Below are positions 40,760 to 50,819 of a stretch of DNA of 64,000 bases, piece by piece. The stretch's first letter is position 1; each line of letters begins with the position of its first letter. The stretch covers positions 173,533 through 237,532 of the forward strand of contig VGTI01000003.1 in the NCBI GenBank assembly GCA_016874735.1, written 5' to 3'. The stretch comes from Deltaproteobacteria bacterium. Lineage in GTDB: Bacteria > Bdellovibrionota_B > Oligoflexia > Oligoflexales > CAIYRB01. The notes under the pieces were generated by a model. It did no database searches. It saw only the letters and a program-made list of their open reading frames with translations, and had not been told where the DNA came from. The position numbers and the translations under genes were made by a program.

Positions 40760-43628
40760 GATCGCAAGTACAGACGAGATTGCGATCACCATAGGCAGAA
40801 TCAATTCTGGCAACAAATGGCCAGAACTTATTTGCACCCACCCATTTGGCGGGGTAAGCCGCTTGTTGGCGGCTGTACGGTCTGCTCCAGCTTTCCGCCA
40901 TGACGCAAGCTGCCGTGTGCGGCGCGTGTTTAAGCGGGTTGTTATCCCGTGGCCACTGCCCGTCCTCGATAGCTTGAATTTCGAGGCGAATCGCATGCAT
41001 AGCGTCACAAAACCGATCGATTTCAGCCTTGTCTTCACTCTCGGTAGGCTCGATCATCAGGGTTCCGGCGACCGGGAATGAAACGGTCGGGGCGTGGAAT
41101 CCATAGTCCATCAGCCTTTTGGCAACGTCCTCCACCTCAATGCCCACCTTGGCCTTGAGCGGCCTCAGGTCAATGATGCATTCATGTGCGACTAGGCCGC
41201 TGGCGCCGCGATACAGCACAGGGAAATCTCTCTGAAGTTTTTTGGCAATGTAATTGGCGTTGAGGATTGCCACTTGCGTCGCCTCCGTCAACCCTCGAGC
41301 TCCCATCATCCAGATATACATCATGGAAATAGGTAAGATGCTGGCGCTTCCCCAAGGAGCCGCCGATATTGGTCCAGAGGCTTTATCACCACCACACGGA
41401 GCTAAGGGGTGACCAGGTAGAAATGGCGCAAGATGACCTTTCACTGCAATTGGACCCATGCCCGGGCCCCCACCACCGTGAGGTATACAGAAGGTCTTGT
41501 GAAGATTCAGATGGCATACGTCCGGACCAAATTCTCCGGGTTTGCAAAGACCCAACTGAGCGTTAAAGTTGGCGCCGTCCATATAGACTTGGCCACCGTG
41601 TTTATGAATCAGCTGGCAGATTCTAGTGATACTTTCTTCAAATACCCCGTGAGTTGACGGATAGGTGACCATGAGCGCCGCTAGATTGCTCGAGTGCTGC
41701 TCTACTTTTGCATTGAGATCTACCTCGTCAATATTGCCATTTGCGTCGCACTCGACGACGACGACTTTCATGCCAGCCATCACGGCACTGGCTGGGTTAG
41801 TCCCGTGAGCTGACTTGGGAATAAGACAAATATTACGATTATGTTGTCCGTTACTCAGGTGGTATTGGCGGATTACCAACAGACCAGCAAATTCTCCTTG
41901 CGCCCCCGAGTTAGGTTGCAAAGAGACCCCGTCAAAGCCGGTACATTCACGCAGAGCGCACTCTAGCTCTGCAAATAACTCTTGATACCCTAATGTCTGA
42001 TTTTGTGGAGCAAACGGATGCAGAGAGTTGAAATCTGGCCAAGTGACGGGCATTAGCTCGCTGGTGGCATTGAGTTTCATTGTGCAGGAGCCCAGCGGAA
42101 TCATGCTGCGCGTTAGGGATAAGTCACGCGACTCGAGCTGACGGATGTAGCGTAGGAGTTGAGTTTCGGAGTGATGGCTGCTGAAGACAGGATGAGTCAA
42201 AAAGGGACTAGTACGACTTAGTTTGCTGTCAAATCCCCAGTCGAGATTGTCACTAAGCGACGCGACCGAGACCTTGGCATCGGATCCCACTGCAGATGCA
42301 AAAACCTGTAGCAGCTCGTCAACGTCGGAAATCGTGACCGTTTCGTCGAGTGACAAAGCAACCGTGTGGACGTCTATGTAGCGTAGATTGATCGACCTTG
42401 CTTCGGCTGCGACCAGCACTTTTTTCGCGTCGGAGCTTAGGGGTACCGCGATGCTCAACGTATCGAAAAAGTTTTTGTTACCGATACAGTAACCGAGCTT
42501 CTTAAGGCCTTGTGCCAAGAGGCCGGTCAAGCCGTGAACGCGGCTGGCGATCGCCTTTAAGCCTTCAGGGCCGTGATAAACAGCGTACATACTGGACATG
42601 ATAGCCAAGAGAACTTGGGCTGTGCAAATGTTGCTCGTCGCTTTATCCCGTCTGATATGTTGCTCACGAGTTTGCAAGGCCATGCGCAGAGCTGGTTTAC
42701 CCTCGGCATCCTTGGACACGCCAATTAAACGACCTGGGATTTTCCGTTTATGTTCATCGCGTGTGGCAAAAAAAGCAGCATGCGGCCCGCCAAACCCCAG
42801 CGGAACGCCAAAGCGTTGAGCATTGCCGATGGCGATGTCTGCACCCAACTCACCCGGGCTTTTTAGTAGCGTTAAGGCCAGAAGATCGGTCGCCATGATT
42901 ACCATGACCCCGGCCTCGTGAGCGGCCTTTATAAACGCAGAAGGGTCATCGATTTCGCCATAAGTTGTCGGGTATTGAAGTAGGACCCCAAATGGGGCTT
43001 CAGCAAAGTTTAACTTGTGATGATCGCCGACGACGACTTCGATTCCGAGAGGTTCAGCACGAGTGCGCACTACGGCAAGAGTCTGAGGGTGAGCGTCCTG
43101 AGAGACGAAGAAAACGCGGGAGCTCTCAGATTGACGAGAGGCAAATGCCACGCTCATGGCCTCTGCGGCGGCCGTGGACTCGTCTAGCAACGAGGCATTA
43201 GCAATCGGTAATCCCGTCAAATCGGCAATTACAGTCTGATAGTTTAGTAGGGCCTCGAGCCGCCCTTGGGAGATCTCTGCCTGATATGGAGTGTACTGAG
43301 TGTACCAACCTGGGTTCTCTAAAATATTGCGCTGGATCACAGATGGTGTGATGCAATTGTAGTAGCCCGTGCCCAAATAGGATTTAAATATCCTATTCTT
43401 AGAAGCCATGCCCCTTAACTTGGCCAAAGCTTTGGTCTCTGTCAGAGGAGCGCTCAATGTCAGCGGCTTCTGCACGCGAATACCGGCAGGTACTGCGGCA
43501 TTGGTCAACTCATCCAAGGTAGCGTACCCTAGCTCCGTGAGCATCGCTTTGACTTCGGACGAACTTGGGCCTATGTGCCTTTTGGTAAATGACTCATGGT
43601 TTACCACGGCATCCTTGAGACTGGACAT
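40731..43628 (-). CDS. gcvP: Glycine dehydrogenase (decarboxylating), P-protein
   Basis: PLP-dependent P-protein of the glycine cleavage system in the single-chain form, 965 aa, with N- and C-terminal halves fused. The PLP lysine is Lys711 in [18 protein letters not shown]. The N-terminal half starts [13 protein letters not shown], and [20 protein letters not shown] is also characteristic. It decarboxylates glycine and transfers the aminomethyl group to lipoylated GcvH. It is the third gene of gcvT-gcvH-gcvP, 40 nt after gcvH. Confidence 0.97.
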   Translation of the reverse strand: MSSLKDAVVNHESFTKRHIGPSSSEVKAMLTELGYATLDELTNAAVPAGIRVQKPLTLSAPLTETKALAKLRGMASKNRIFKSYLGTGYYNCITPSVIQRNILENPGWYTQYTPYQAEISQGRLEALLNYQTVIADLTGLPIANASLLDESTAAAEAMSVAFASRQSESSRVFFVSQDAHPQTLAVVRTRAEPLGIEVVVGDHHKLNFAEAPFGVLLQYPTTYGEIDDPSAFIKAAHEAGVMVIMATDLLALTLLKSPGELGADIAIGNAQRFGVPLGFGGPHAAFFATRDEHKRKIPGRLIGVSKDAEGKPALRMALQTREQHIRRDKATSNICTAQVLLAIMSSMYAVYHGPEGLKAIASRVHGLTGLLAQGLKKLGYCIGNKNFFDTLSIAVPLSSDAKKVLVAAEARSINLRYIDVHTVALSLDETVTISDVDELLQVFASAVGSDAKVSVASLSDNLDWGFDSKLSRTSPFLTHPVFSSHHSETQLLRYIRQLESRDLSLTRSMIPLGSCTMKLNATSELMPVTWPDFNSLHPFAPQNQTLGYQELFAELECALRECTGFDGVSLQPNSGAQGEFAGLLVIRQYHLSNGQHNRNICLIPKSAHGTNPASAVMAGMKVVVVECDANGNIDEVDLNAKVEQHSSNLAALMVTYPSTHGVFEESITRICQLIHKHGGQVYMDGANFNAQLGLCKPGEFGPDVCHLNLHKTFCIPHGGGGPGMGPIAVKGHLAPFLPGHPLAPCGGDKASGPISAAPWGSASILPISMMYIWMMGARGLTEATQVAILNANYIAKKLQRDFPVLYRGASGLVAHECIIDLRPLKAKVGIEVEDVAKRLMDYGFHAPTVSFPVAGTLMIEPTESEDKAEIDRFCDAMHAIRLEIQAIEDGQWPRDNNPLKHAPHTAACVMAESWSRPYSRQQAAYPAKWVGANKFWPFVARIDSAYGDRNLVCTCDPIDQYRDEG

Positions 43629-43668
43629 TTACGCTCCTATCGGCGGCAAGAGTGTCTTGATTAGATTC

Positions 43669-44058
43669 TCAGTGCGAACCGTCTGCGACAAAGGCTTCGT
43701 ATGCCGCTGCATCTAGCAACGAGTCTGCACTGGGCGTGCCTTTGACCTCGAGTTTTACTAGCCAGCCATTTTTATAGGGATCTGACTGCAGGGATTCAGG
43801 ATTTTCAGTAGCAGCCTTATTGATTTCAATAACTTTACCTGCGACGGGCATGTAGAGGTCTGAAACTGTCTTGGTGGATTCGATGGTGCCAAAAGCCGCA
43901 CCAGCTTCAAAGGTATCGCCTACCTTTGGTAAATCGACATGCACGATGTCGCCTAATTGATCGATTGCGTAAGCCGTCACACCGACCTTAGCAACACTCG
44001 AGCTTAGCTCGATCCATTCATGGTCTTTGGTGTATTTCAAACCAACAGGAAATTCCAT
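43669..44058 (-). CDS. gcvH: Glycine cleavage system H protein
   Basis: Lipoyl carrier that shuttles the aminomethyl arm between P, T and L proteins, 129 aa. The lipoylated lysine is Lys63 in GTIESTKTVSDLYMPV, and the N-terminal part has KDHEWIEL and VGVTAYAIDQLGDIVHVDLP. It lies between gcvT and gcvP. Confidence 0.97.
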   Translation of the reverse strand: MEFPVGLKYTKDHEWIELSSSVAKVGVTAYAIDQLGDIVHVDLPKVGDTFEAGAAFGTIESTKTVSDLYMPVAGKVIEINKAATENPESLQSDPYKNGWLVKLEVKGTPSADSLLDAAAYEAFVADGSH

Positions 44059-44122
44059 AGCGAGCTCCGAGCGCCAAGTGATTGAACATGGGACTTTTTA
44101 GAATAGGCCGAAAAGACCGCAA

Positions 44123-45250
44123 TTATCCCTTAACCTTTGCCTTATATAGAGGTTTTTGGACAAAGCGTGCAAGTTTTCTTTTGCCACGAATGTCCACATG
44201 GACCTCGTCATTTAACGATGCTTTACCCCGAGTAATCAGGGCCATGCCACCGGCACCACCGATGGTTGGAAGAACTGATCCGCTAGTCACCACCCCGATT
44301 TTCTCGTCATTCCGGTAAATCTCCATGCCTGAACGGGGTATACCCTCGTCACTCATGACAAATGCGAACTGCGACCGCTTAGGCCCCGCCTCTTTTTGAG
44401 CGACCAGAGCACTGCGGCCGATGAAATCGCCCTTGGTGAGCCTGGTGGCCCAGGCGATCCCAGCTTCAAGCGGAGAGACATCATCATTCATATCGTTACC
44501 GTATAGCAGGTAGCATGCCTCCAGGCGCAAGGTGTTGCGGGCTCCGAGGCCAATGGGCTGAATACCACTGCGCGGCTGCGTTTCCATGAGTGCAGTCCAA
44601 GTCTTTTCGGCCAAGTCGTTGGGTAAGTAAATTTCGTAGCCATGCTCACCGGTGTAGCCGGTTCTAGCCACCAAGGCCACCATGCCGAAGAGTTTTATGC
44701 TCATAATGTCCATGTATTGGAGACTGCGGAACTGCGCAAGTTCAGCGGCGCCGATGAGGGCTTCGACAGCCGCAGCACTGTTGGGGCCCTGGACGGCGAG
44801 CTGGCTCCATTGATCGGACTCGTTGGCTACCTGAACGCCACCAAATTTCGCAGCTTGCTTCTCAATCCAGGCAAAGTCTTTAGCTGTATTGCTGGCGTTG
44901 ACACAAAGGAGGTACTTATCAGACTTCAATCTATAGATGATGAGGTCGTCAATCATCCCGCCGTGCTCATGGAGCATCGCGCTGTATTGCCCAGAACCAT
45001 CATCTAACTTACTGATATCATTGATAGTCAGATACTGAAGGAAGGCTCCAGCACGGACGCCGGTCACGATCACTTCGCCCATATGACTTACGTCGAAAAT
45101 GCCGCAAGTCTCACGCACCGCTTTATGCTCCTGGAGCACGCTTGTGTAGCTGACCGGCATGAGCCAGCCCCCAAAGGGCACCATTTTGGCTTTCAGCGAT
45201 TTGTGCACGGATACAAGAGGCGTTGTCAGGGCGTCGTTTGCAGAGGCCAA
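44123..45250 (-). CDS. gcvT: Glycine cleavage system T protein (aminomethyltransferase)
   Basis: Transfers the methylene group to tetrahydrofolate and releases ammonia, 375 aa. It shows MVPFGGWLMPVSY, TCGIFDVSHMGEV (with the conserved catalytic-region Asp), GYTGEHGYEIYLP and the C-terminal barrel with IGVVTSGSVLPTIGG. The start appears to be TTG at 45250, with GGGAG upstream. It heads the operon. The ~300 nt upstream was inspected for the tandem glycine-riboswitch consensus and none was recognised; it holds only an imperfect inverted repeat at 45310-45334. Confidence 0.95.
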   Translation of the reverse strand: MASANDALTTPLVSVHKSLKAKMVPFGGWLMPVSYTSVLQEHKAVRETCGIFDVSHMGEVIVTGVRAGAFLQYLTINDISKLDDGSGQYSAMLHEHGGMIDDLIIYRLKSDKYLLCVNASNTAKDFAWIEKQAAKFGGVQVANESDQWSQLAVQGPNSAAAVEALIGAAELAQFRSLQYMDIMSIKLFGMVALVARTGYTGEHGYEIYLPNDLAEKTWTALMETQPRSGIQPIGLGARNTLRLEACYLLYGNDMNDDVSPLEAGIAWATRLTKGDFIGRSALVAQKEAGPKRSQFAFVMSDEGIPRSGMEIYRNDEKIGVVTSGSVLPTIGGAGGMALITRGKASLNDEVHVDIRGKRKLARFVQKPLYKAKVKG

Positions 45251-45549
45251 GGTTATTCTCCCAACCAGACGTGATAGTTAGTATCCCTACCTATAGACGA
45301 TGCCATGAATAACCGCCAATTTTTTCCGGCGTTAATCCTGTTCAGTCCACGCAGCTGGCGACCGTCAAAAGTTTAGACGCCTCCCCTGACTTGTCTACGG
45401 CACAGGTACAGTTAAGTTCCTGAAAAACTTATGACCATTAACGGAACAGAATTTGCTTTAAACCTACCGACGCGGCGTTGTGCCGCTTCCTATCGGTGAA
45501 TTTTCTCTCTGTTGCTGCTGTTATTTCTGCTGCTGAAAGGTTGTTGGCC

Positions 45550-45903
45550 ATGTTCCGGAAATCATCCCCTCATCATCTGTTTGTCGCCCTATCTGCATTT
45601 GTTGCCCTGAGTTATTTTGTGTTGGCATCGCCAGCGCAAGCCGCTAGTGTCTATAACTGCTCGGTAAGTGGTGGTATTTGCGTCGTTAAAGTGGAGGAGG
45701 GCATCATCGGCGACCGAGTAAAAGTCATGGACGAGAAGGCTAGGGTCATAGCTTACGGTAGAATTACGAAAAGGCGCGGTTACTACGCGCAGGTTGCAAT
45801 CACCAATGCATTCAAGACTATCCGTAAGGGCTATCCAGTCATTATCGACCTAGAAAATCGCGACAGTAACATGCAATGGGCGGCCTCGTTCTCCCGCCAT
45901 TAA
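45550..45903 (+). CDS. Small secreted protein of unknown function
   Basis: The frame opens at 45478, but the ATG at 45550 gives a good signal peptide (LFVALSAFVALSYFVLASPAQA, cleavage before ASVYN) with an AAAGG upstream. The mature part is ~83 aa, rich in beta-strand-like patterns: GICVVKVEEGIIGDRVKVMD, ARVIAYGRITKRRG, TIRKGYPVIIDL. Two cysteines (YNCSVSGGICVV) could form a disulphide. The order of motifs matches the N-terminal domain of the secreted protein at 30948-32081. I recognise no named family. It is 9 nt before a glycosyltransferase, but cotranscription is uncertain. Confidence 0.7.
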   Translation: MFRKSSPHHLFVALSAFVALSYFVLASPAQAASVYNCSVSGGICVVKVEEGIIGDRVKVMDEKARVIAYGRITKRRGYYAQVAITNAFKTIRKGYPVIIDLENRDSNMQWAASFSRH

Positions 45904-45912
45904 AAGATTTAG

Positions 45913-46689
45913 ATGAGTGAAACGAAGCCAGCTGCGCCCCAACTTTCAGTCGTACTGATCACCCTGAATGAAGAGGCGCGGTTGGCTTATTGTCTTCGCA
46001 GTCTCCCCCGAGAATGCGAAATCGTAGTCCTAGACTCCTCAAGCACCGATCGCACGGTCTCAATAGCTAGAGAGCACGGTGCTCGGGTAGAGACCAGGGA
46101 TTTTGATGATTTTGCACGCCAGAAGAACGCCGCTATGGCCCTGGCAACGCGTCCCTGGGTACTCTCTCTGGACGCAGACGAGGTACTGACGCCAGAGCTA
46201 CGATTGGCTCTCGCAGAAGTCACTAACGCCAACAATAAGGCGGCTGCTTTTCGCCTTACGCGGAGACTGGTTTTTCAAGGTAGGCACCTTCGTTTTGGAA
46301 AGGCTGTAGATCACCCTATCCGCCTCATAAGGCGCGGCACGGGACAGTTTGTATCAGCGATTCACGAGCGGCTTGAAATTCACGGCACTGTCGACGCATT
46401 AGCGGGCGACCTTCTTCATTATAGTTACAGCGACTTAACTGATTATTTCAATCGCTTCAATCGCTACACTAGCCGTGTTGCGGAGAATCATTATGCACTT
46501 GGGCACACTATGCCTTTGGGCCTTAAGCATTGGCTGCGTCCATGGACGGAGTTTTTTTACCGTTACATTTTGAGGCTCGGTTTCTTAGACGGCTACCCGG
46601 GGTATACCTACGCCCTAGTCAGTAGCATGTATACCTACATCAAGTATGCCAAACTGAGAGAGCTGCTAATTCGTAAGAGCTCGCCGTGA
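45913..46689 (+). CDS. Glycosyltransferase family 2 (WaaE/KdtX-like)
   Basis: A 258-aa GT-A enzyme. LSVVLITLNEEARLAYCLRSL begins the nucleotide-sugar-binding fold, DSSSTDRT follows, and the metal-binding LSLDADE is at about residues 91-97. The C-terminal part (FVSAIHERLEIHG, LLHYSYSDLTDYFNRFNRYTS) matches the WaaE/KdtX type that adds a hexose to the LPS inner core, a subgroup inferred from pattern only. The next glycosyltransferase overlaps it by 4 nt, so they form a pair. Confidence 0.88.
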   Translation: MSETKPAAPQLSVVLITLNEEARLAYCLRSLPRECEIVVLDSSSTDRTVSIAREHGARVETRDFDDFARQKNAAMALATRPWVLSLDADEVLTPELRLALAEVTNANNKAAAFRLTRRLVFQGRHLRFGKAVDHPIRLIRRGTGQFVSAIHERLEIHGTVDALAGDLLHYSYSDLTDYFNRFNRYTSRVAENHYALGHTMPLGLKHWLRPWTEFFYRYILRLGFLDGYPGYTYALVSSMYTYIKYAKLRELLIRKSSP

Positions 46690-47792
46690 AGAGACTTTTT
46701 TGGCATTTCTTGTCGAATCGATGGAATAGCGCCATCACGGAATATGCAATCAGTTGTGCCAGGGCGACTATGCAACTGGGTGCCGAGGTTCAGTTCTTTG
46801 CGCGGATAGGATCACCAGCCGCTGCACGGACCGAGGCTCTCATGCCAACAACAAGCTTGCCACGCTTCGATATTAGGAGTCTGCCCACGCTAATTGCAGC
46901 TGCGCGGCGCATTAAACCAGCGGCCATCTTTACCTACGGCGGACCGGAAACTGTACTAGCGGCAATTATTGCACGCCTAGCTCCAACGAAAATTATTCGG
47001 TTTCGTGGCGAAGCTGTAAGGTCATCCTCACATACTTACAGGTGGCGTCAGCGGACGAGTCTTGATCATTTGGATCTGGTGCTCGCACCAAGTCAGAGAC
47101 TTGCCTTTGAGCTTTCAGCATTGGGAGTGAAAACCCCGGTCGAAGTCGTGACTTTGGGGTGTGATACTACTAGATTTTATCAATCGCTAGGTTCCCCCGT
47201 CTCAAAGGCTGAGCGCCCCAGGATTTTAGTTTTCGGTCGTTTTGATCCGGTCAAGGGTCATGCAACCATGATTCAAAGGATGGCGCATATTTTGGCTTTA
47301 TGGGGCCAAAAACCAAATAGACCGGCACTGCATATTGTGGGGGAGCCAGCCAACGTGACCGTGAGTGAGCTGGAGCAGGAGACGCGTCAAGCCGGCCTTA
47401 CCGTCGGTACCGATGTGGTCATTTCGTCCTCACGAATTAACGACGTGGCAAGTCTTTTGGCGTCGTCAGCTCTGGGGGTGGTACCAAGTTTAGGTTCCGA
47501 AATTATCTGCCGTGTGGCCCAAGAGTTTTTATTGTGTGGCACTCCAGTGGCCGTATCTGGCGCAGGTTCACTTCCCGAAGTTCTTTTTGAAGATGCAGGG
47601 TTCACTTTTGATGGTGAAGACCCAAAAGCAGATTTAGATCACTTTATAAATTGGACGTTGCGCAGCGCTAACGAGACACATCAGCGGAAAGCCGCTAGAG
47701 CAGCTGCAGCAAAAGAGCGCTTTTCTTTAGAGGCCATGGCAACAAGACTTGATCAGGTTTTCAAGACTCACTTTGGCTCAGACTTTATATAA
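46686..47792 (+). CDS. Glycosyltransferase, GT4-like
   Basis: A 368-aa GT-B enzyme. An N-terminal acceptor domain is followed by LVLAPSQRLAFELSALGV, then PRILVFGRFDPVKGHATMI (the KGH donor-site motif), LHIVGEP and SEIICRVAQEFLLCGTPVAVS with the paired glutamates, and a final alpha-helical tail. It starts at GTG, overlapping the preceding GT2 gene. It is probably an LPS-core or surface-polysaccharide enzyme. It converges on ftsK with only 6 nt between stops. Confidence 0.85.
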   Translation: MKRLFWHFLSNRWNSAITEYAISCARATMQLGAEVQFFARIGSPAAARTEALMPTTSLPRFDIRSLPTLIAAARRIKPAAIFTYGGPETVLAAIIARLAPTKIIRFRGEAVRSSSHTYRWRQRTSLDHLDLVLAPSQRLAFELSALGVKTPVEVVTLGCDTTRFYQSLGSPVSKAERPRILVFGRFDPVKGHATMIQRMAHILALWGQKPNRPALHIVGEPANVTVSELEQETRQAGLTVGTDVVISSSRINDVASLLASSALGVVPSLGSEIICRVAQEFLLCGTPVAVSGAGSLPEVLFEDAGFTFDGEDPKADLDHFINWTLRSANETHQRKAARAAAAKERFSLEAMATRLDQVFKTHFGSDFI

Positions 47793-47798
47793 CCCACA

Positions 47799-50117
47799 CT
47801 ATAGTGCGTGGCTGCTGCCGAGCCAACGACGTGGTTTCGCACCATCAGCCTTATCGACTAGCCCACGCAGCTCCATGTGTTCGACGATGCGTGCTGCACG
47901 GTTATAGCCAATTTTGAGTTGTCTTTGCAAAAACGAGGCACTGATTGTCCCCTGGTTCCTGGCTATGGCCACCGCTTCTTCCCATTTAGGATCCTCTCCC
48001 TGGGCGTCCATATCAACGGATCCGCTATCTTGATCCTGTTGACGTGCGTATTCGTCATCGATCCATGCAATAATTGAGTCGTCATAGTGAACGGGAGAGG
48101 TGGCCTTGACGGCTGCTACTAAATTCAATACTTCTTCATCGGTAATGAGCGCTCCTTGCAGCCTTTCAAGTCGACCGACGCCGGGTCGCTGAAGGAGCAT
48201 GTCACCTTTGCCGAGAAGTTTTTCTGCCCCAATTAAATCAAGTATGGTGCGACTATCGTGTTTGCTGACAACTTGGAAGGCGATCCTGCACGGTAAGTTG
48301 GCTTTGATAACACCAGTAATGATGTCGACCGAGGGGCGCTGCGTGGCAAGGACCATGTGAATGCCGCTGGCTCTCGCCTTTTGGGCGAGACGCTGGATTG
48401 ACGATTCGACATCCTTGGGAGCCGTCATCATGAGATCTGCTAGTTCGTCGATGACGAGCAAAATAAAGGGTAGTTTTTCTAGGTTTTCCTCGCCCGTTGC
48501 ATGTTTAAGTTCAGCGCGCTTATCATCAGTAGCCTTCGCCCAGAGTTCGTTGAATCCAGCTATGTTGCGTACAGATGCCTGTTGCATGATTTTATAGCGC
48601 CGCTCCATTTCGGCAGCGGCCCACTTAAGTGCTAGGGAGGCCTTAGTCGGCTCAGTGATGACCGGCATGAGCAAATGCGGAATACCCTCGTAAATCGAGA
48701 GCTCAAGCATCTTAGGGTCAACAAGAATCATCCGTACATCCTCAGGGGAGGCTTTCATGATGATACTGCACAGCATCGCATTGATGCCTACCGATTTACC
48801 GGAACCAGTCGCTCCGGCCATAAGCAAGTGAGGCATAGTGCTAAGATCAGCGCACATTGGCTGGCCGTTTATCGATTTCCCCATGCCAAATGTGAGTGGA
48901 GAGAGGCTATCGGTAAAGGCGCTGTTGGCTAGTACATCCCCGAGGTAAACAGACTCACGTTTGCTGTTTGGTACTTGAACGCCAAGTGCGCTTTTGCCGC
49001 GCACGGGATGAATAAAGATTGAATCAACTTTAAGTGCTAGGGCTAGGTCGTCAATCAGGCTTACAACCTTAGCCTGTTTAACACCGGCATCTGGTTGGAA
49101 TTCAAAAACAGTTACAACTGGACCCGGTTGATAACCGACGATTTGCCCCTGGACTCCAAAGTCTTCAAAAGTCTTAACCAGCAATGCCGCTGTTGTTTCA
49201 AGGTCGTTGACTTGAATTGAACTTGTGGAAGTGGCTTCAGATCTTTGAAAAACAGAGAGTGGTGGGCGTACATAATTCGAGCTCGCCTGGACATCTGGAT
49301 GGGGACGAGCAAAGGTGTTTGATCCGAAGTCGGCAAACTTACTTGCTATGTCTCCTTGGTCGGTGGAGTTCATCGGGGCACTTTGTTGTGGCCAGTCGAA
49401 CAGTTTAACCGTGTCCGTGACGTGCGGTGGATCCACTGCAACCGTATCTCTCTCGCTAGTGGTATTAACTACCTTTAATGTTGGAGATTTTGCGGTCCTC
49501 CAATTGGCCCATGATGCACTGAGTGTCTTTCCTAATGGTCCAAAGATAGCACGTCGACCCAGCATTAAAGCGCTTGCTGCAGTTATTGTTGTCATGGTGA
49601 TCCAACCACCAACGCGTCCCATCCATTTGATTAAATAGTAAGAAATACTGGCACCGATGACGCCACCACCGGGTAAGGCGAAACCGTGCCATCTGTAGAC
49701 CGGAAGCCTGAGTGATAGCGTGCTACATATTCCTATTACTGCAAGGGTCCAGCCTAAGACTCTTGAATATGCTAAGGCGCTAGATTTGCCCCTAGCAATG
49801 AGAATAGCGCTAGTGACAAAAGGGACGGCCATCAGCCACGAGGCCGCTCCGAGGCCATAGAAGGCCAGGGCTGCTAAATTCGCCCCAAAAGTTCCAGCTA
49901 GGTTATTTGGGCTCGTTTCTGGCACTACAACCGTGAACCAGGAGGGATCCATCGGCGCAAAACTAAACAAGGCTGTTAAGTAATAGGCACTGCTACCAAG
50001 AACAATGACTAGAAGCAGTTCACGCTGAAATCGATGTTCAGGAAAAAAAATGCGGGCGAGTTTGTTTATCGCAGGCGTAAAAATACCAGAGTGCTCGCCA
50101 GACGACGCCTTGGACAT
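47799..50117 (-). CDS. ftsK: DNA translocase FtsK/SpoIIIE
   Basis: Septal DNA pump that clears the terminus and activates XerCD. It is 772 aa with about four membrane helices in the first ~190 residues, then a short linker, the alpha/beta motor and a winged-helix gamma domain. Walker A is GATGSGKSVGINA (Lys441), Walker B PFILLVIDELADLMM, and the sensor motif HMVLATQRPSVDIITG. The gamma domain (ASFLQRQLKIGYNRAARIVEHMELRGLV) reads KOPS-type polarity sequences. The linker is short compared with E. coli. Confidence 0.97.
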   Translation of the reverse strand: MSKASSGEHSGIFTPAINKLARIFFPEHRFQRELLLVIVLGSSAYYLTALFSFAPMDPSWFTVVVPETSPNNLAGTFGANLAALAFYGLGAASWLMAVPFVTSAILIARGKSSALAYSRVLGWTLAVIGICSTLSLRLPVYRWHGFALPGGGVIGASISYYLIKWMGRVGGWITMTTITAASALMLGRRAIFGPLGKTLSASWANWRTAKSPTLKVVNTTSERDTVAVDPPHVTDTVKLFDWPQQSAPMNSTDQGDIASKFADFGSNTFARPHPDVQASSNYVRPPLSVFQRSEATSTSSIQVNDLETTAALLVKTFEDFGVQGQIVGYQPGPVVTVFEFQPDAGVKQAKVVSLIDDLALALKVDSIFIHPVRGKSALGVQVPNSKRESVYLGDVLANSAFTDSLSPLTFGMGKSINGQPMCADLSTMPHLLMAGATGSGKSVGINAMLCSIIMKASPEDVRMILVDPKMLELSIYEGIPHLLMPVITEPTKASLALKWAAAEMERRYKIMQQASVRNIAGFNELWAKATDDKRAELKHATGEENLEKLPFILLVIDELADLMMTAPKDVESSIQRLAQKARASGIHMVLATQRPSVDIITGVIKANLPCRIAFQVVSKHDSRTILDLIGAEKLLGKGDMLLQRPGVGRLERLQGALITDEEVLNLVAAVKATSPVHYDDSIIAWIDDEYARQQDQDSGSVDMDAQGEDPKWEEAVAIARNQGTISASFLQRQLKIGYNRAARIVEHMELRGLVDKADGAKPRRWLGSSHAL

Positions 50118-50259
50118 GGAGTTTGCTCCCTTCGGGGACTTAACGATGTAGAGGATGAGTGGAATATCTGTGAGAGGCCTGGGGATAAGCTAATTATACC
50201 TAAGCTGGGCAGAAATTGCACAAATCCTCTAACTGGGAGCAACTAGCTTGCTAGCACAC

Positions 50260-50613
50260 TTAGTTCATGTGTTCTTTACTGTAGCTCCGCCATAGTTTGA
50301 GAGCTCTTTGGTATAAAACAAATAAAAGATGTCTTTGACCTATGGGCATAGCGTCAATAACACGCACCATGGAATCGAGATCATGGCAGCAAAGGATCTC
50401 CATCACGTTTTCTTCTATGTGAGAGAGGCTTGCGAGTTCTGTTAACTCATAAGTTGATTTTAGCGACTCGAAGAGCTCTACGTCTGATCTTTGGAAGAGC
50501 AAGTGATGGCCACGCATCGCTTCTTGGTAAATGACTTGCCAAAGTGGTGGTAGCTCAACTCCAGAATAATTTTGTTGGATGAGGTTTTCGAGCAGCGGGG
50601 ACGAGGGGCGCAT
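50260..50613 (-). CDS. Small hypothetical protein (start uncertain)
   Basis: A 117-aa frame with mixed alpha-helical character (PPLWQVIYQEAMRGHHLLF, VRVIDAMPIGQRHLLFVLYQ) and no motif I recognise. The first ATG (50613) has no clear ribosome-binding site. The same frame is open upstream for another 95 codons, to 50898, and the part after 50822 reads like real protein (DGTKISLFQTLN, SLVAHGGINAV), but no ATG, GTG or TTG occurs in that extension. It could be a gene that starts at a rare codon, a remnant, or a chance frame. It is downstream of the beta-CASP-like gene and upstream of ftsK on the same strand. Confidence 0.4.
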   Translation of the reverse strand: MRPSSPLLENLIQQNYSGVELPPLWQVIYQEAMRGHHLLFQRSDVELFESLKSTYELTELASLSHIEENVMEILCCHDLDSMVRVIDAMPIGQRHLLFVLYQRALKLWRSYSKEHMN

Positions 50614-50819
50614 CAGCAGGAACTCCGGGGGAATGGGATGGGGGCAGCAGGAATGGGTAGAAAGAAGGTTGGCGGTAATAACCGCGTTGATGCCACCATG
50701 TGCAACTAATGAGCCATCGGGCTTTCTAATGTTAAGCGTCTGAAATAATGAGATTTTCGTGCCGTCCCTGGTGGTGATTCCTGGAACGAGCGACCAGATA
50801 GTGATCAGTTGTCTAGGTT

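Noticed and set aside
45251..45549. Glycine riboswitch upstream of gcvT
   Set aside because: I searched for the tandem aptamer consensus on the minus strand and did not recognise it. A covariance-model search would settle this.
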